Shown: positions 17,401-26,922 of the stretch, piece after piece
Position numbering within the stretch: position 1 is the first letter of the stretch
How the letters are laid out: each line of letters begins with the position of its first letter
Source of the DNA: Pigmentiphaga sp. NML080357
Lineage (GTDB): Bacteria; Pseudomonadota; Gammaproteobacteria; Burkholderiales; Burkholderiaceae_B
NCBI RefSeq assembly: GCF_002188465.1
Contig: NZ_NINW01000037.1
Span: 186,001 to 250,000, forward strand
Direction: 5' to 3'
DNA: 64,000 nucleotides
Notes under the pieces: generated by a model
The model's input: only the letters and a program-made list of their open reading frames with translations
The model's database searches: none
What the model was told of the DNA's origin: nothing
Position numbers and translations under genes: made by a program

Positions 17401-20400
17401 AGGTCGTCGGGTCGCGCCGCCCGGCGGTGTAGATCACGGACTCCTCGTGGGCAAGCCTGACGTCGCGGCCGGCGCGCACCGACAGATCGCCCGTGCCGGT
17501 GCGAACCAGTTTTCCGGCGCCATTGTCTTCCTCGCCGGGATCGGTGTCGGCCCTGCCGACGATGATGGAACCCTGGTTCTCGGCGATGGCGGCATGAGGA
17601 CGCAGCGCCAGTCGGTCGGCGGCGGACAGGTCCGCGCCCGCGGCCAGGTTGAGGTTCCAGCCTTGAGTGTCTTGCAGCGCGCCGGTGCGGTCCGCACGGT
17701 CGAACCCATCGCTCAGATGGCCGCCGATGATCAGGTTTCCGGCCGCGCGCAAGGTCAGGCTGCCGCCACGGGAAGCGGCAAGGTCCTCGAACAGGTTCCA
17801 GTCCGCCGCCAGGGCGAGATCGCCGTCGGCGACGATTTCTATGCCGGCGGCGACGCTCCAGCCCGGTGCCGTGCCCAGGCGCCCGGCGATGGCATCCCGG
17901 CGTGCCGCGAACGCGTTGGCCTCGTCGACCGCGGCCTGCCTGACCGCATCGACGGAATCGCTTTCGTACGTCCGAGTCCCCTCGACCACGGCCGACCTCG
18001 CGCCGGCGATGCGCGTCGCGAGCCGGTCCATGGCCAGGTCGAGGTTATTCTCCGTACGCTGCGCGCGGACGAGGATCCTGCCGCCTTCTCCACCACTCAC
18101 GTCGATCGATCCGCCCGCCAGGTCGAGCCTGCCGCCGGCCGCGTCCAGCGTGACGCGGCCGCTGCCGATGGCGGCCGTGGCGCCGGCCAGCAACTCCGCT
18201 CCGTCGCTCATGGAGACGCCGCCACCGCCGACGATGCGGATGGAACCGCCGTAGGCCGCGCGCGCGTCGATCCTGCCGGCAATGTTCACATGTCCGCGAT
18301 CGGCGGCCACGAGCAGCCGTTCCACGGTCGTGCCGCCATCCACCGTCACGTCGCCGGTGCGTATGCGGAACTCGCGCGCGTACAGGAAGCCCGCGTCATT
18401 CAGGCGGGCGTTGAAGCCGGCGAAATCCGGCAGGGCGTCGATGTCCAGGCTCAATGATCCGGGCAGGCCGCCTTCGCCCGCATGCGCGCGGACGTCTCCC
18501 TCCAGCAGCACGCGGCCGCCGTTGCCCGCGGCCAGCGCCAGCGTGCCGGCGCTGCCGCCCCCGGCCTGGGCGGACAGGTTCAGCCGGCTGCCCGCCTCGA
18601 TCCGTACGCTCCCATCGACCGCGGTCAGTTCGACCCTGCCCGCGTCCCCGTACTCGGACAGGTCGTAGAACTGTCTGGCAAAGCCGCCCACGTCCACGAT
18701 ACTGCTCTGCTCGAGCGTGATGTCGCCGCCGACGGCCGTCACCGCGATGGTGCCGCCCAAGGCCGCGATCCGGCCGCCCACGCGTACGCTGCCGCCGGTC
18801 AATGCGAGACGCGCACCCAGGCTGTCGTGCGGCGCGGCTTCCTGGCCGGGCCCGTTGGCATCTCCGCTGGCCAGCACGTCGAGCACCCCGGTGGTCCGCA
18901 GCGCGAGACTGGCCGCACTGCCGCCGGTAAGGAGCGGCGTGCGCAGCGTCAGCGCAGCCGCGCCGGCGTCGAGCTCGCCCTGCCCTTGCCCGATGATGCG
19001 ATCGGCGGCTTCCAGCGCCACCGTGCCGAAGCCCGAAATGCGCTTCTTGCCTTCGTCGAGGACGATCGTGTCGGCGGCCAGGATCAGACTCCCGGCGCCG
19101 CCCCCGGCGGGACCGTGCTCCTGGCCGCTGTTGAGCAAGATGACGGTGGCGCCCCGCACCGTCACATCCTGGTCGCCGTAGCCGGCCCATTCTCCTCCAT
19201 CGAATATCACCGCGCGCAGGCCCGCTGCCTGCAGGTCGGCGGATTGGTGGAAATCGAAGCTCGAATAGCTGCGTAGCGTGAGCGACTCGGTCCGGGACAA
19301 CTGCGCCAGCGCCGCCGCATCCAGCAGCAGCCCCTCGCCATCGCCACCGAAGCCTATGCGCCCCGACGCCACAGAAAGGTCGCGCCCGCCCAGCACCGCC
19401 GAACTGGCCATGTCGGTCGTGCGCGTCGCGTCGATCAGGAGCGCGCCGGAACCCTCTACCCGCGCCCGTTCGCCGATGCGCACCTGGCCGCCGCGCGTGG
19501 TATCGACGCTGTGCCTCACGACACGCGCGGCATCGCCGGCCGCGACGCGCAGCAGCGTGCCCCAATCCCGCTCCGGCACGATGAGCGTATCGTCCGCGGG
19601 ATCGTCGGGCGTGCCGCTGTCGTTGTACTCGGCCGCCTGCTGCGGCGCCACGATCAGGTCGCTCGCGGCGGCCGGGGTGCCGCTGGCCTCCACCACGCTG
19701 CCGGCGTCGATACTGAGCAGCTCGCTGGCCGCCAGGATGATCTCCGGCCCCGCCAGCACCGAGCCGGCGTCGTTGCGAACGACGATATTGCTGGCCGTCA
19801 CGTCGAGCGCAAGGCCAAGGGGGTCGCCGCGGCGGGTGCCGCCGATCAGCACGCTGCCGGCGCCAAAGCCGCTCAAATCCTGCGCATCGATCAGCAGGAA
19901 GCCCGCGTCGATGAGATCCGCGGGGTCCTGGCCGGCGCCCACGATGGCGATTTTCTCGCCCGTGATATCGAGCAACCCGCCTCGCCCCTGCTCGCCGGGC
20001 TGCGAATGCAACCGGCCATCGAGCGTCAGCGAGCGTCCCGCGCTGAACACCGCGGCGCCGCCGTCGCGCGGCAGGCGGGGCGTCACGATATTCTGGCCGG
20101 TCAGGCGGTACTGGGTGAGTTTGAAGGCGTCCGACGAAAAGAAGTCGTTGGCCATCGCCTCGTTGTATTCGGTATAGCGCCGTACGATGTCGCCCGACAG
20201 CACCCGCCATGCCGAAGCCTGGGCATCCTGCGTCTCGCCGTAGCCATTGCCGCGGCGTCCCTGCATGACCAGGCTTCCGTCGGCCGCTTGCGTCGCTCCC
20301 GCCGCGATGCCGGTCCAGGTCTTGTCGGTGGGCTGGACCGCAAAAGCGCCGGGCAGCAGCGCATAGCGTGCGGGCAGCAAGGCATACCAGCCCGCCGCGA

Positions 20401-23400
20401 GCCCGGGGCCGCCGGCCAGCCAGATCCGCTCGCCGGCCGCCGCGCCCGCCTCGGGCGAGGCGCCATCGTAGCCCGGCAGGATCGCGTACATGCCCGGCTG
20501 GGTCAGCACATCGTGCGAGCCGCCCGGGCCGGGAACGAACTCCCATGCATACAAATCTCCCCCGCCCGAAATGTCGACCAGCGCGCCGTCGGCCATGTCC
20601 ACCTCGGGAGCCTTGAGCTCGACGCGCTTCTCCGGCGGGGCGTCCAGGAGGCCCTGGGTAGGATCGGTCTCGTCGATCACGATCTGGGCCGGGTCGCGCC
20701 AATGCTCGTTGTTGCGCAATACGCCATAGGGCACGACGACGCCCGTGCCCGACACGGAGGTGACGCTGCCTGTGCCCAGCACCAGTCTTTCCGCGGCGTC
20801 GAGAACGAGCTGGCCGTGGGGCGCGCGCAGCACGCCATGCTGCTCGATGACGGGGGCCTGCATCGTCAGGCGGCCGCCGGCGGAAAGCGGCGCCGAGGCG
20901 CCTCCCATCCGTTCAATGCGCAGCAGGTCGCCTGCGCGGACCGTCGCCGACGTCGCCGTCCCGGGATAGATCTGCGCGGACCGGATGACGAGACTTCCAT
21001 CCACGGCGAAATCGACGGATTCGCCTGGCAGGCGTCCGAGCCGTACCTCATCCGCCTCGATCAGGGTCTGATCGAATCCGCCGATGCGGCTTCCCCAGCC
21101 GGTTATTGTCGTCTCGCCCCGGACATCGACCAGTTGCGCATCCAGCGTGAGCCGGCCTGCCAGCCCCCCCGCACCGGCTCGTGCCGGCTCGGCCGAGGCG
21201 GCGGTTCCGCCCAGGGAGATCACGGGCGCGCTCAGCCGGGATGCCGCCTCGCGGTACTGGGCGATCTCGCCGGTAATGGAAATGGATCGGCCCAGCGTCA
21301 ACGAGACGCCATCCAGTCGGATCGGCGCCTGCTCCACGGTCGACAGGGCAAGATCTGCAAAACCGCCACCCGAGATCGTCGAAGGCCTGACGATCATGGC
21401 GAGGTCCTGACCCGGCGACTGGAACGCCTCGCGCAGCGCGTCGGTATAAATGAAATAGTCCCGGAACAGGTCCAGCGCTTCCGGAGTCAGGCCGAAGTCC
21501 GCGGGGTCCAGCGGGGGCTTGACGGCGATATTCCCCGGCACGGTGTCCGAAACGATGAAGTTCCGGCTTCCGGCAAGCAGGGTCTGCAGCTCGGGCGGCA
21601 AGACCATGGGCGTCTCGATGGCAATGCCCCAGAAGTCCAGGAAGTAGGGACGCCAGTCCACGCCCAGCGCCTCGCTCCAGTCATTGGAGCCGCAAATGCC
21701 GTCTCCCGCGATGCCGTAGCAATCGGGATCCATGACGCTCAGCATCGACTGGATCTGCTCCAGGGGCGAGCCGCCCGGATCGCCCGGCGGCGGGGCAAAT
21801 TCGAACGAAACGCTGCCGCCCGCCGTCCCCGCGCCGCCGGCGTGCCCGCGCAGCGTGCCTTCGACGACGCCGCCGCCCGTCACGGCGATGCTTCCGCCGC
21901 GGCTGGCGATCGCCACGCCGTGCGTGTCGCCGAACCGATAACCGCCGATGCCAGGCGGACTGTCGATGATGCCGGCGGCACCCGACACGTCGATGAGGGC
22001 CCCACGCCGCATGTCGAGATTCTCGGAGGCCAGTTCGACGCGGCCGCCGGGCAGCACGGTGCCCACGCGCCAGCCCTGGCTGTTCCGATAGGTTGCATCG
22101 GCGCCGCGGGCCAGGAGCTGCGCGCCGTCATCCAGGACGATGCGAGCGGCGTTCAATCGGATGCTCCCTGCCGGCGCTTCCAGCGTGCCGCGTACGTCGA
22201 TGGAGGCCCCGGACTGGAGATGTCCGAACTCGATCGCGCCGCCGAGGTCCGTCCGGATCGAAGCTCCCTGGCCGATCACGATCTCGCCGGCATCGATGGC
22301 GAGCCGGTTCGGCGACCTGGCCAGGCGCTGATCGGGACGCAACGTAGCCAGCCGCTCCGGCATGCCGGAGGCTCCTTTCGTCCAATCGGCAAGTCCGGCA
22401 TTGCCGAGATCGACACTGACGACCTCTTGCGAAATTTTCGCGCCGTCCGGCACGGTAACGCGACGCCCCGAGCCGCGGATGGCCAATTCGCGGAATCCCT
22501 TGTCCGCATACAGCGAAGGCGGCAGCACGATCGTTCCATCGGGCGCATCGGTTCCGCCCATTTGCACGTCGGCGGCAACCCCCAGCAGCAGGCTCGCGCC
22601 GGCGCCGGGGGCATGGCCGATGAACGCGATCCCGCTCAAGCCCGTCGCGGCATCGACGCCTCCGAGCATCAGCTCGCCGCCATCGCCGCGCCCGATGGCC
22701 GGCTTGCCGTTCGCCGCGCGATAGATGCGGCCGCCACCCGACGCGTCGAGAACGGCGCCGGCCTCGGCGATCAGCCGGCCGTCTCCCGGATTGGTCTGCA
22801 GCATGGATATCGAGCCCGCATCGACGGCCCACGGCGCGCCCGCCCCGCCTCCTTGCCAGGCATTGGCCCACATGCCGGCCACGTCGAGGCGGCTGCCCGC
22901 GCCCAGCATCACGTCGCCGCCCTGGGTCTCCAGCCGGATGGCTCCGCCGGGCGCGCGTATTTGCCCATGCACCGCGATGTCGATGCCCGCGTTCTCGACG
23001 GCGTACAGGTTGAACTGCGTGCCCGGAAAGAGGTCCAGGGCCGCGGCATCCACGATCGTCGAATCGTCGGTGGCGAACAGATTGATGACGCCCAGGCCGG
23101 ACCGGTTCAGCATGGCGTCGGAGAGGTACGTATGCTTTTCGAAGGAGGTTTTCCCGTCGCCGGCATCGGGGCGTTCGGCGACATACCAATCGGCCGGGAT
23201 GGGCGCGTCGGCGCCGAAGTCCGCCGGCAACTGCAGGGGCGTGGGCGTGATGATCACGTGCCCCGGCGACCAGACCGTATCGGTGAACGCGCCGCCCCCC
23301 ACCGTCAGGCTCCCGCCCGGCCGAGCGGGTTTGGCCTGGTCCCGGTCGGCCTGGGTTGCGCCAGCCCATATCTCGCCTTCCAGCACGATGGCGGCGCCCG

Positions 23401-25765
23401 CATTGATCTGGATGGCGCCGGCGCTGCGTCCCTCGAGATAGCCGGACTCGTGGTGGTCGGCCCCGAGCACGGCGCTCTTCCAGGTATTGGACACGCCCCA
23501 GCGGCCGTGCTGCTGTTCGTACTGCCCGGCTATGCCGACATAGATCATGTCGGGCGTCGCCTGCGCGATCGGATAGATGCGGCCGTCCGCGCCGACCAAT
23601 TTGGTGGCGGTATTCATGCCGCCTCCGTAGCGCACCGACCCGCCGGCGATGTCCATCAGCGATCCGGGCCGCGCGACGACTTCGCCGCCATCGGTCACCA
23701 GCGAGATGGATCCGGCGCTGGTGGAGATCTCCGCCAGGTCCGTCTTGCCCACGCCCACCCAGCCCGTCATGTCGCCGAGCGGCGTACCGACCCAGGCCCC
23801 GGGCACATAGCCGCCCTTGCCGTCCGGCACCCATTGCACGCCCGACATGACCCCGTCGCCGAACTGCCCCGCCGCCCGCCGGTCGATGACGACCTTCTTG
23901 CCGCGCAGCCACGAATCGCGCAGCAGCGGGGAATCGCGCAGCTCATTGATGCGCAGCTCCGCCTCGATGAAATTGCGCGCCATCGGCACCTCGACCTCCT
24001 GCAGCCCCGCGACGCTCAGGAAAGCATTCCCGTCGAGATAGATGCGGCTGCCGTCCGGCGCGGTGCCGGGCAGGTCGTGCTCCTGGATGGTGAAGGCGCT
24101 GGCCGCCGACCGCACGTCGATGATCCCCGCGGGCACGCGTACCGTGGCCTCGGACTGGATGTCGACCAGCTTGCCGTACAGCCTCACGCTGCCGGGCGCG
24201 TAGCGTGTCGCCAGGGCCGAGGCCTCGATTTCGCTGGTATCGCCGGCGTCCGGCGTGACCGTCGTCACGCTGCCTGGCGCCAGCGTCAGCGTGCCCGAGG
24301 ACCAGCTGCGCATCTGCCTCACGCTGTCGGCGAAGGCATGGGTGCCCTGCCCCCAGGCGCGCAGCACGATGGACCCGTTCCGGTTGTTCAAGGCCGTAGT
24401 GGCCGACAACACGCCATTCTGCGTGACGTTGAGCGACTGCATGGTGATGTTGCCGCGCTCCGCCTCGGCCATGCCGGCGTTGACGACTTCATAGCCGATC
24501 TGGGCGGCCCGCGCGTCCATGATGTCCATGACCTCGCGCATCGGCTCCACGCCGTTGCCGATTCCATACACGCCATCGCGCGCCTGGTAGTAGCTGAAAT
24601 GCTTGGGCGCCGGCGCGGCGACCGCCACCTCCAGCCCCCGCACCTCGGGCGGACCGCTCGTGCCCGTTTCGTTTTCCGCCGTCTTCAGGAAGACGTTCTC
24701 GCCCGCCGCCATGATGATCTGGCCATCCGGAGCCGACAGCCGGCCGGCGTTGCGCACCTTGGGCGCGAACAGCATGAGCTTGCCGCCGGCATCCACGTCC
24801 AGTCGAGCGCCCGCCTGCACCTCCACGGCGCCCGGCGCGGCGCCGGGCGTGTACATCTCGCTGCCGAACAGCGGCAGGAAGGTTTCCCCGTAGTCGCCGA
24901 AAGTCGGAATCGCATAGTCCGTGCCGGCGAATCCGGGGAAATAGGATGGCTTGTTGATGCCCTTGTTGAACTGTTCGTCCGTCAGGCGCAGGCTGGCCGC
25001 CACCAATGTGCTCGCATTCACCTGGCTGCTCCCGGTGAACACGATGCCGTTGCGGTTAATGATGTACACCGCGCCATCGGCGTTGATGCGGCCCGCGATC
25101 TGGCTGGGCCGCCCGGACGGATCGTTGACCCGGTTCAGGGCGATCCAGTGGTTGCTTCCGTCCGTCGCGCTCGTGCCCGCGCGCTGGTCGAAGTTGACCG
25201 TGGTGTTGCGCCCCACATTGAAGGTCTCCCAATTCAGGATCGCCTTTTCCGCCGTCTGCTCGATGGTGACGGTGGTTTGACCTCCCTGGGCGCTCTGCAC
25301 CGGCGCCTTGGCGTTCAGCCAGCCGGCAGTCAGCGACCCGGCGTCGACCTCCAGGCCGCCCTCGGCCAGGCCGTCCGGAATGAGCGACTGGCCCTGCGCG
25401 GCGGCCAGCCTGGCGGCGGCCTGCGCGGCCTGCTGGGCCGCGATCGATTGCGCTGCCTGGTTCAGGTGCCGGATGGAGCGCTGGACCTGCTCATTGGCGC
25501 GGGCCTGGTAGCGGGACGGGTCGGTCAGGGACGAAGCCGGCTGGCCATTGGGCAGGCGGCCGGTGGCGGTCGCGGTGCTTTGCAGCGCGCCTTTGGCGCT
25601 GAACCACGCGGGACTGAATGCATGCTGGGCCTGCGCGCCGCTTGCAATTGCGCCCGAGGCCGCAGCCAGCGCGATGGCGCGGGCCAGCGGCGCCAGGCGC
25701 AGGGTTCCGCCCGCGGTGATATCGGAAGCGCGGGAGGCCGCGGCGGCGCGTACGCATGTGATCAT
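14489..25765 (-). CDS. Giant filamentous-haemagglutinin-like TPS exoprotein 1 (PdtA-like, DUF3739)
   Basis: 3758 residues, secreted partner of a two-partner system. Long signal region ending about residue 46 (SGAQAQHAFS), then a TPS secretion domain (about 150-300) with LTAGWLNAKAPVQ, ILNWETFNVGRNTTVNFDQ and NRNGIVFTGSSQVNAS, followed by thousands of residues of degenerate beta-helix (GGxI/L, A-G-S-x-L/I-D patterns). Near 1790 it carries GLAAGWYALLPARYALLPG, also present in exoprotein 2; C-terminal about 250 residues are DUF3739-like (NAENIQVKG, LPSVFTVRVLGFGSE). Apart from one in the signal region, the only cysteines I saw are C1349 and C1358. It follows its FecR-like gene by 86 bases. Nearest transporter is the TpsB at 35.8 kb. 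Adhesin or effector role unknown. Confidence 0.9.
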   Translation of the reverse strand: MITCVRAAAASRASDITAGGTLRLAPLARAIALAAASGAIASGAQAQHAFSPAWFSAKGALQSTATATGRLPNGQPASSLTDPSRYQARANEQVQRSIRHLNQAAQSIAAQQAAQAAARLAAAQGQSLIPDGLAEGGLEVDAGSLTAGWLNAKAPVQSAQGGQTTVTIEQTAEKAILNWETFNVGRNTTVNFDQRAGTSATDGSNHWIALNRVNDPSGRPSQIAGRINADGAVYIINRNGIVFTGSSQVNASTLVAASLRLTDEQFNKGINKPSYFPGFAGTDYAIPTFGDYGETFLPLFGSEMYTPGAAPGAVEVQAGARLDVDAGGKLMLFAPKVRNAGRLSAPDGQIIMAAGENVFLKTAENETGTSGPPEVRGLEVAVAAPAPKHFSYYQARDGVYGIGNGVEPMREVMDIMDARAAQIGYEVVNAGMAEAERGNITMQSLNVTQNGVLSATTALNNRNGSIVLRAWGQGTHAFADSVRQMRSWSSGTLTLAPGSVTTVTPDAGDTSEIEASALATRYAPGSVRLYGKLVDIQSEATVRVPAGIIDVRSAASAFTIQEHDLPGTAPDGSRIYLDGNAFLSVAGLQEVEVPMARNFIEAELRINELRDSPLLRDSWLRGKKVVIDRRAAGQFGDGVMSGVQWVPDGKGGYVPGAWVGTPLGDMTGWVGVGKTDLAEISTSAGSISLVTDGGEVVARPGSLMDIAGGSVRYGGGMNTATKLVGADGRIYPIAQATPDMIYVGIAGQYEQQHGRWGVSNTWKSAVLGADHHESGYLEGRSAGAIQINAGAAIVLEGEIWAGATQADRDQAKPARPGGSLTVGGGAFTDTVWSPGHVIITPTPLQLPADFGADAPIPADWYVAERPDAGDGKTSFEKHTYLSDAMLNRSGLGVINLFATDDSTIVDAAALDLFPGTQFNLYAVENAGIDIAVHGQIRAPGGAIRLETQGGDVMLGAGSRLDVAGMWANAWQGGGAGAPWAVDAGSISMLQTNPGDGRLIAEAGAVLDASGGGRIYRAANGKPAIGRGDGGELMLGGVDAATGLSGIAFIGHAPGAGASLLLGVAADVQMGGTDAPDGTIVLPPSLYADKGFRELAIRGSGRRVTVPDGAKISQEVVSVDLGNAGLADWTKGASGMPERLATLRPDQRLARSPNRLAIDAGEIVIGQGASIRTDLGGAIEFGHLQSGASIDVRGTLEAPAGSIRLNAARIVLDDGAQLLARGADATYRNSQGWRVGTVLPGGRVELASENLDMRRGALIDVSGAAGIIDSPPGIGGYRFGDTHGVAIASRGGSIAVTGGGVVEGTLRGHAGGAGTAGGSVSFEFAPPPGDPGGSPLEQIQSMLSVMDPDCYGIAGDGICGSNDWSEALGVDWRPYFLDFWGIAIETPMVLPPELQTLLAGSRNFIVSDTVPGNIAVKPPLDPADFGLTPEALDLFRDYFIYTDALREAFQSPGQDLAMIVRPSTISGGGFADLALSTVEQAPIRLDGVSLTLGRSISITGEIAQYREAASRLSAPVISLGGTAASAEPARAGAGGLAGRLTLDAQLVDVRGETTITGWGSRIGGFDQTLIEADEVRLGRLPGESVDFAVDGSLVIRSAQIYPGTATSATVRAGDLLRIERMGGASAPLSAGGRLTMQAPVIEQHGVLRAPHGQLVLDAAERLVLGTGSVTSVSGTGVVVPYGVLRNNEHWRDPAQIVIDETDPTQGLLDAPPEKRVELKAPEVDMADGALVDISGGGDLYAWEFVPGPGGSHDVLTQPGMYAILPGYDGASPEAGAAAGERIWLAGGPGLAAGWYALLPARYALLPGAFAVQPTDKTWTGIAAGATQAADGSLVMQGRRGNGYGETQDAQASAWRVLSGDIVRRYTEYNEAMANDFFSSDAFKLTQYRLTGQNIVTPRLPRDGGAAVFSAGRSLTLDGRLHSQPGEQGRGGLLDITGEKIAIVGAGQDPADLIDAGFLLIDAQDLSGFGAGSVLIGGTRRGDPLGLALDVTASNIVVRNDAGSVLAGPEIILAASELLSIDAGSVVEASGTPAAASDLIVAPQQAAEYNDSGTPDDPADDTLIVPERDWGTLLRVAAGDAARVVRHSVDTTRGGQVRIGERARVEGSGALLIDATRTTDMASSAVLGGRDLSVASGRIGFGGDGEGLLLDAAALAQLSRTESLTLRSYSSFDFHQSADLQAAGLRAVIFDGGEWAGYGDQDVTVRGATVILLNSGQEHGPAGGGAGSLILAADTIVLDEGKKRISGFGTVALEAADRIIGQGQGELDAGAAALTLRTPLLTGGSAASLALRTTGVLDVLASGDANGPGQEAAPHDSLGARLALTGGSVRVGGRIAALGGTIAVTAVGGDITLEQSSIVDVGGFARQFYDLSEYGDAGRVELTAVDGSVRIEAGSRLNLSAQAGGGSAGTLALAAGNGGRVLLEGDVRAHAGEGGLPGSLSLDIDALPDFAGFNARLNDAGFLYAREFRIRTGDVTVDGGTTVERLLVAADRGHVNIAGRIDARAAYGGSIRIVGGGGVSMSDGAELLAGATAAIGSGRVTLDAAGGRLDLAGGSIDVSGGEGGRILVRAQRTENNLDLAMDRLATRIAGARSAVVEGTRTYESDSVDAVRQAAVDEANAFAARRDAIAGRLGTAPGWSVAAGIEIVADGDLALAADWNLFEDLAASRGGSLTLRAAGNLIIGGHLSDGFDRADRTGALQDTQGWNLNLAAGADLSAADRLALRPHAAIAENQGSIIVGRADTDPGEEDNGAGKLVRTGTGDLSVRAGRDVRLAHEESVIYTAGRRDPTTWDDFTTARADAVYGVEGGHLDIVAQGAISAQPSGQRFVQWLNRQGAVNADHYFGDYLGGEYGELPDGSYGPIRRPAEQSSWWIDYGMFQQGVGALGGGNVSVHAGGDLSNLVVALPTNMRMRGGRSATEARVMETRNGGALTVEAGGAILGGQYYVARGVGRIRAGETGTGHEVTVTIADWDGGRDYVFPLSPILAVGDATLSVRTQGNLQVQSVVDPLMVRYGSDGSGDLPQIVRGAYMSGYTGATALDLVSVGGSISLVNQADYAFRDVTLESHTTDQDNLIGYGGNLYPAQLKIVAMNGGVEIQGPLYVMPSTDNDVTLAAQADLRFGRPDALRYARDGYRLQLAEPGLYMAYATPEMIPSPAMPVGFEEHLITGMATLLRNEIGTASLPLGSAYFNSVANPEVLPLANDHAPSRIYAGGSIDGLNLIASEQTWVRAGRDIRGLHVLARNLRPSDVTLLEAGNDILEVGTPLSEYFNHIEVQGPGALVLSAGRDIYANKLRAMTLGNVGRYDDNNRPLNNAVIRGLPAQGASISALAGINGDVAYDAFADAYLNPGQVAGMPSYLTQTAADGTVLPLYLTDGTEAREDGTSKTTRRGLVSYVKAMTGEELAPLAAWERFQELPALVRQQFLRQVLLLELRDAGRDQNFPGENGLPRNGGYNRGYAAIEALFPGDGWRGDIAANNLMLRTMAGGDISVLTPGGGLQLAALGATVPPGHGLVTLASGHINVFARDDVTVNRSRLLSFVPAATREGSDQIVWSTLGDIDAGRGAKTVRVPSSADIVTDEDGNTEMRERSDMSGSGIGTVGDGDVDLVAPVGTVNAGDAGIRVAGNLNVAALYVLNAENIQVKGKVTGLPAVAAVNVGALTAASAAASQAAAAAQEVLQQERKAARNSLPSVFTVRVLGFGSEPAPATDRQEGAMGDEPATSARGSDPASYIQIVGAGRHFDAGQLARLTPAERHQLMQER

Positions 25766-25779
25766 CTGTTCTCTCGCTC

Positions 25780-25801
25780 GAGTAACGAAATCCTGTTACT
25801 C
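25780..25801. promoter_or_regulatory. Inverted repeat in leader of exoprotein 1 gene
   Basis: GAGTAAC and GTTACTC, perfect 7-base arms around an 8-base spacer, 14 to 36 bases before the exoprotein ATG. It could be an operator or an RNA hairpin close to the ribosome binding site (GAGAGAA). Confidence 0.45.
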
Positions 25802-25851
25802 CTAGAGACGGGTACCGCGGCCCGATTCCCCGAATTAAATTTTGAAGGCGT

Positions 25852-26922
25852 TCAACTCAGGATGACGACCCCGCCCGGCAGCGTGCGCGCGTTGAGCGCG
25901 AAGGAGTGCTGGATCTGCAGCAAGACGGCCTCTAGGTCCCTGGTGGAGAAGCGGCCACTGACCTTGTTGTCGCTCATCTCTTTGGCCATCAGCACCACGC
26001 GTCCGGCGCGATAGCGGTTGATCTCCTCGATCACCTCGGCGAGCCGGGCCTGCCTGAACACCAGCATGCCTCGCCGCCACGCCGAGGCATCTTCCGGCAC
26101 CGCGGGCTGCGTCCCGCCCAGCCCCCGCTCGCCATAGGCGAGCTGCTGCCGCGCATGCAAGGTTCGCACACCGGCGGGATGCTCGATCCGGACGCTGCCG
26201 TCGATGCACGTCACGGAAACCGTGTCCGCAACGCACTTGACCTGGAAATGGGCCGCACGGGCGATGCTCCGGCCGGATCCGGCCAGCACCACGAAAGGTG
26301 CCGGGGTTTCCGGCAGGTCGATGGCCGCCTCGCCCTGGATCAGCTCGATGCCGACGTCCCTGCCATCGGCCACCTGCCGGCGTACCCGGGTGCGGGTATT
26401 CAGCTCCACGTCGACACCGTCGGCGACGACGATGCGCTGGCGCTCGCCGGGACCGGTGCCGAAATCGGCATCCCAATCAGCGATGGCCGGCCACAGGCCG
26501 AACGGCGGATGAACCGCCGCAACGGCCACCACGGCCGCGGCGCCCGCCGCCGCCCCGATGAAGGCGCGGCGTTGCTGCCTGCGGTCGGCCTGGACCGCCC
26601 GCCGGTGCGCACCGGCCACGGCGGGGTCGCCGGCCAGCAGGCTGCCGATGGCCGGCCCCAACAGCCGCCACTCCCGCCTGGCTTCGTCGAACGCCGCGCC
26701 ATGCCGGTCGCTCGCCGCCCGCCAGCGGTTGAACGACATGGCGTCCCATTGGCTGACCTTGCCGGACGCGAACAACCGCAGCCATGCCCGGGCCTCGCGC
26801 CGCAGCGATTCATCCAGCGCATGGCCATGGTCGTGGGTAGGCGGCGTGTTCATGGTGTCGACCTGCTCGGGTTCGTGATGAAAAGACGTTCCCGAACGGC
26901 CGGATTCCCAATCTTTTTTCAT
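25852..26922 (-). CDS. FecR-like anti-sigma factor (VreR-like), module 1
   Basis: 356-residue inner-membrane sigma regulator. N-terminal cytosolic DUF4880-type helices (EARAWLRLFASGKVSQWD, about 42-60), one membrane helix near 120-143, periplasmic FecR domain (about 165-260) and a C-terminal STN-like segment (LAEVIEEINRYRAGRVV, then VSGRFSTRDLEAVLLQIQ). The helix is preceded by RQQRRAFIG, which looks like a twin-arginine signal. Start ATG 26922 overlaps the sigma stop as ATGA, with GGGAGAAG upstream, showing translational coupling. It should hold the adjacent sigma until the periplasmic VreA-like protein signals. Confidence 0.88.
   Translation of the reverse strand: MKKDWESGRSGTSFHHEPEQVDTMNTPPTHDHGHALDESLRREARAWLRLFASGKVSQWDAMSFNRWRAASDRHGAAFDEARREWRLLGPAIGSLLAGDPAVAGAHRRAVQADRRQQRRAFIGAAAGAAAVVAVAAVHPPFGLWPAIADWDADFGTGPGERQRIVVADGVDVELNTRTRVRRQVADGRDVGIELIQGEAAIDLPETPAPFVVLAGSGRSIARAAHFQVKCVADTVSVTCIDGSVRIEHPAGVRTLHARQQLAYGERGLGGTQPAVPEDASAWRRGMLVFRQARLAEVIEEINRYRAGRVVLMAKEMSDNKVSGRFSTRDLEAVLLQIQHSFALNARTLPGGVVILS

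Noticed and set aside
19511-26014. Very long plus-strand open frame (2167 codons) opposite exoprotein 1, and similar ones at 42003-46769 and 49194-51737
   Set aside because: They run antisense to the exoprotein genes, have Arg/His/Gln/Ala-rich sequence with no domain, and arise from high GC third-position bias on the opposite strand.
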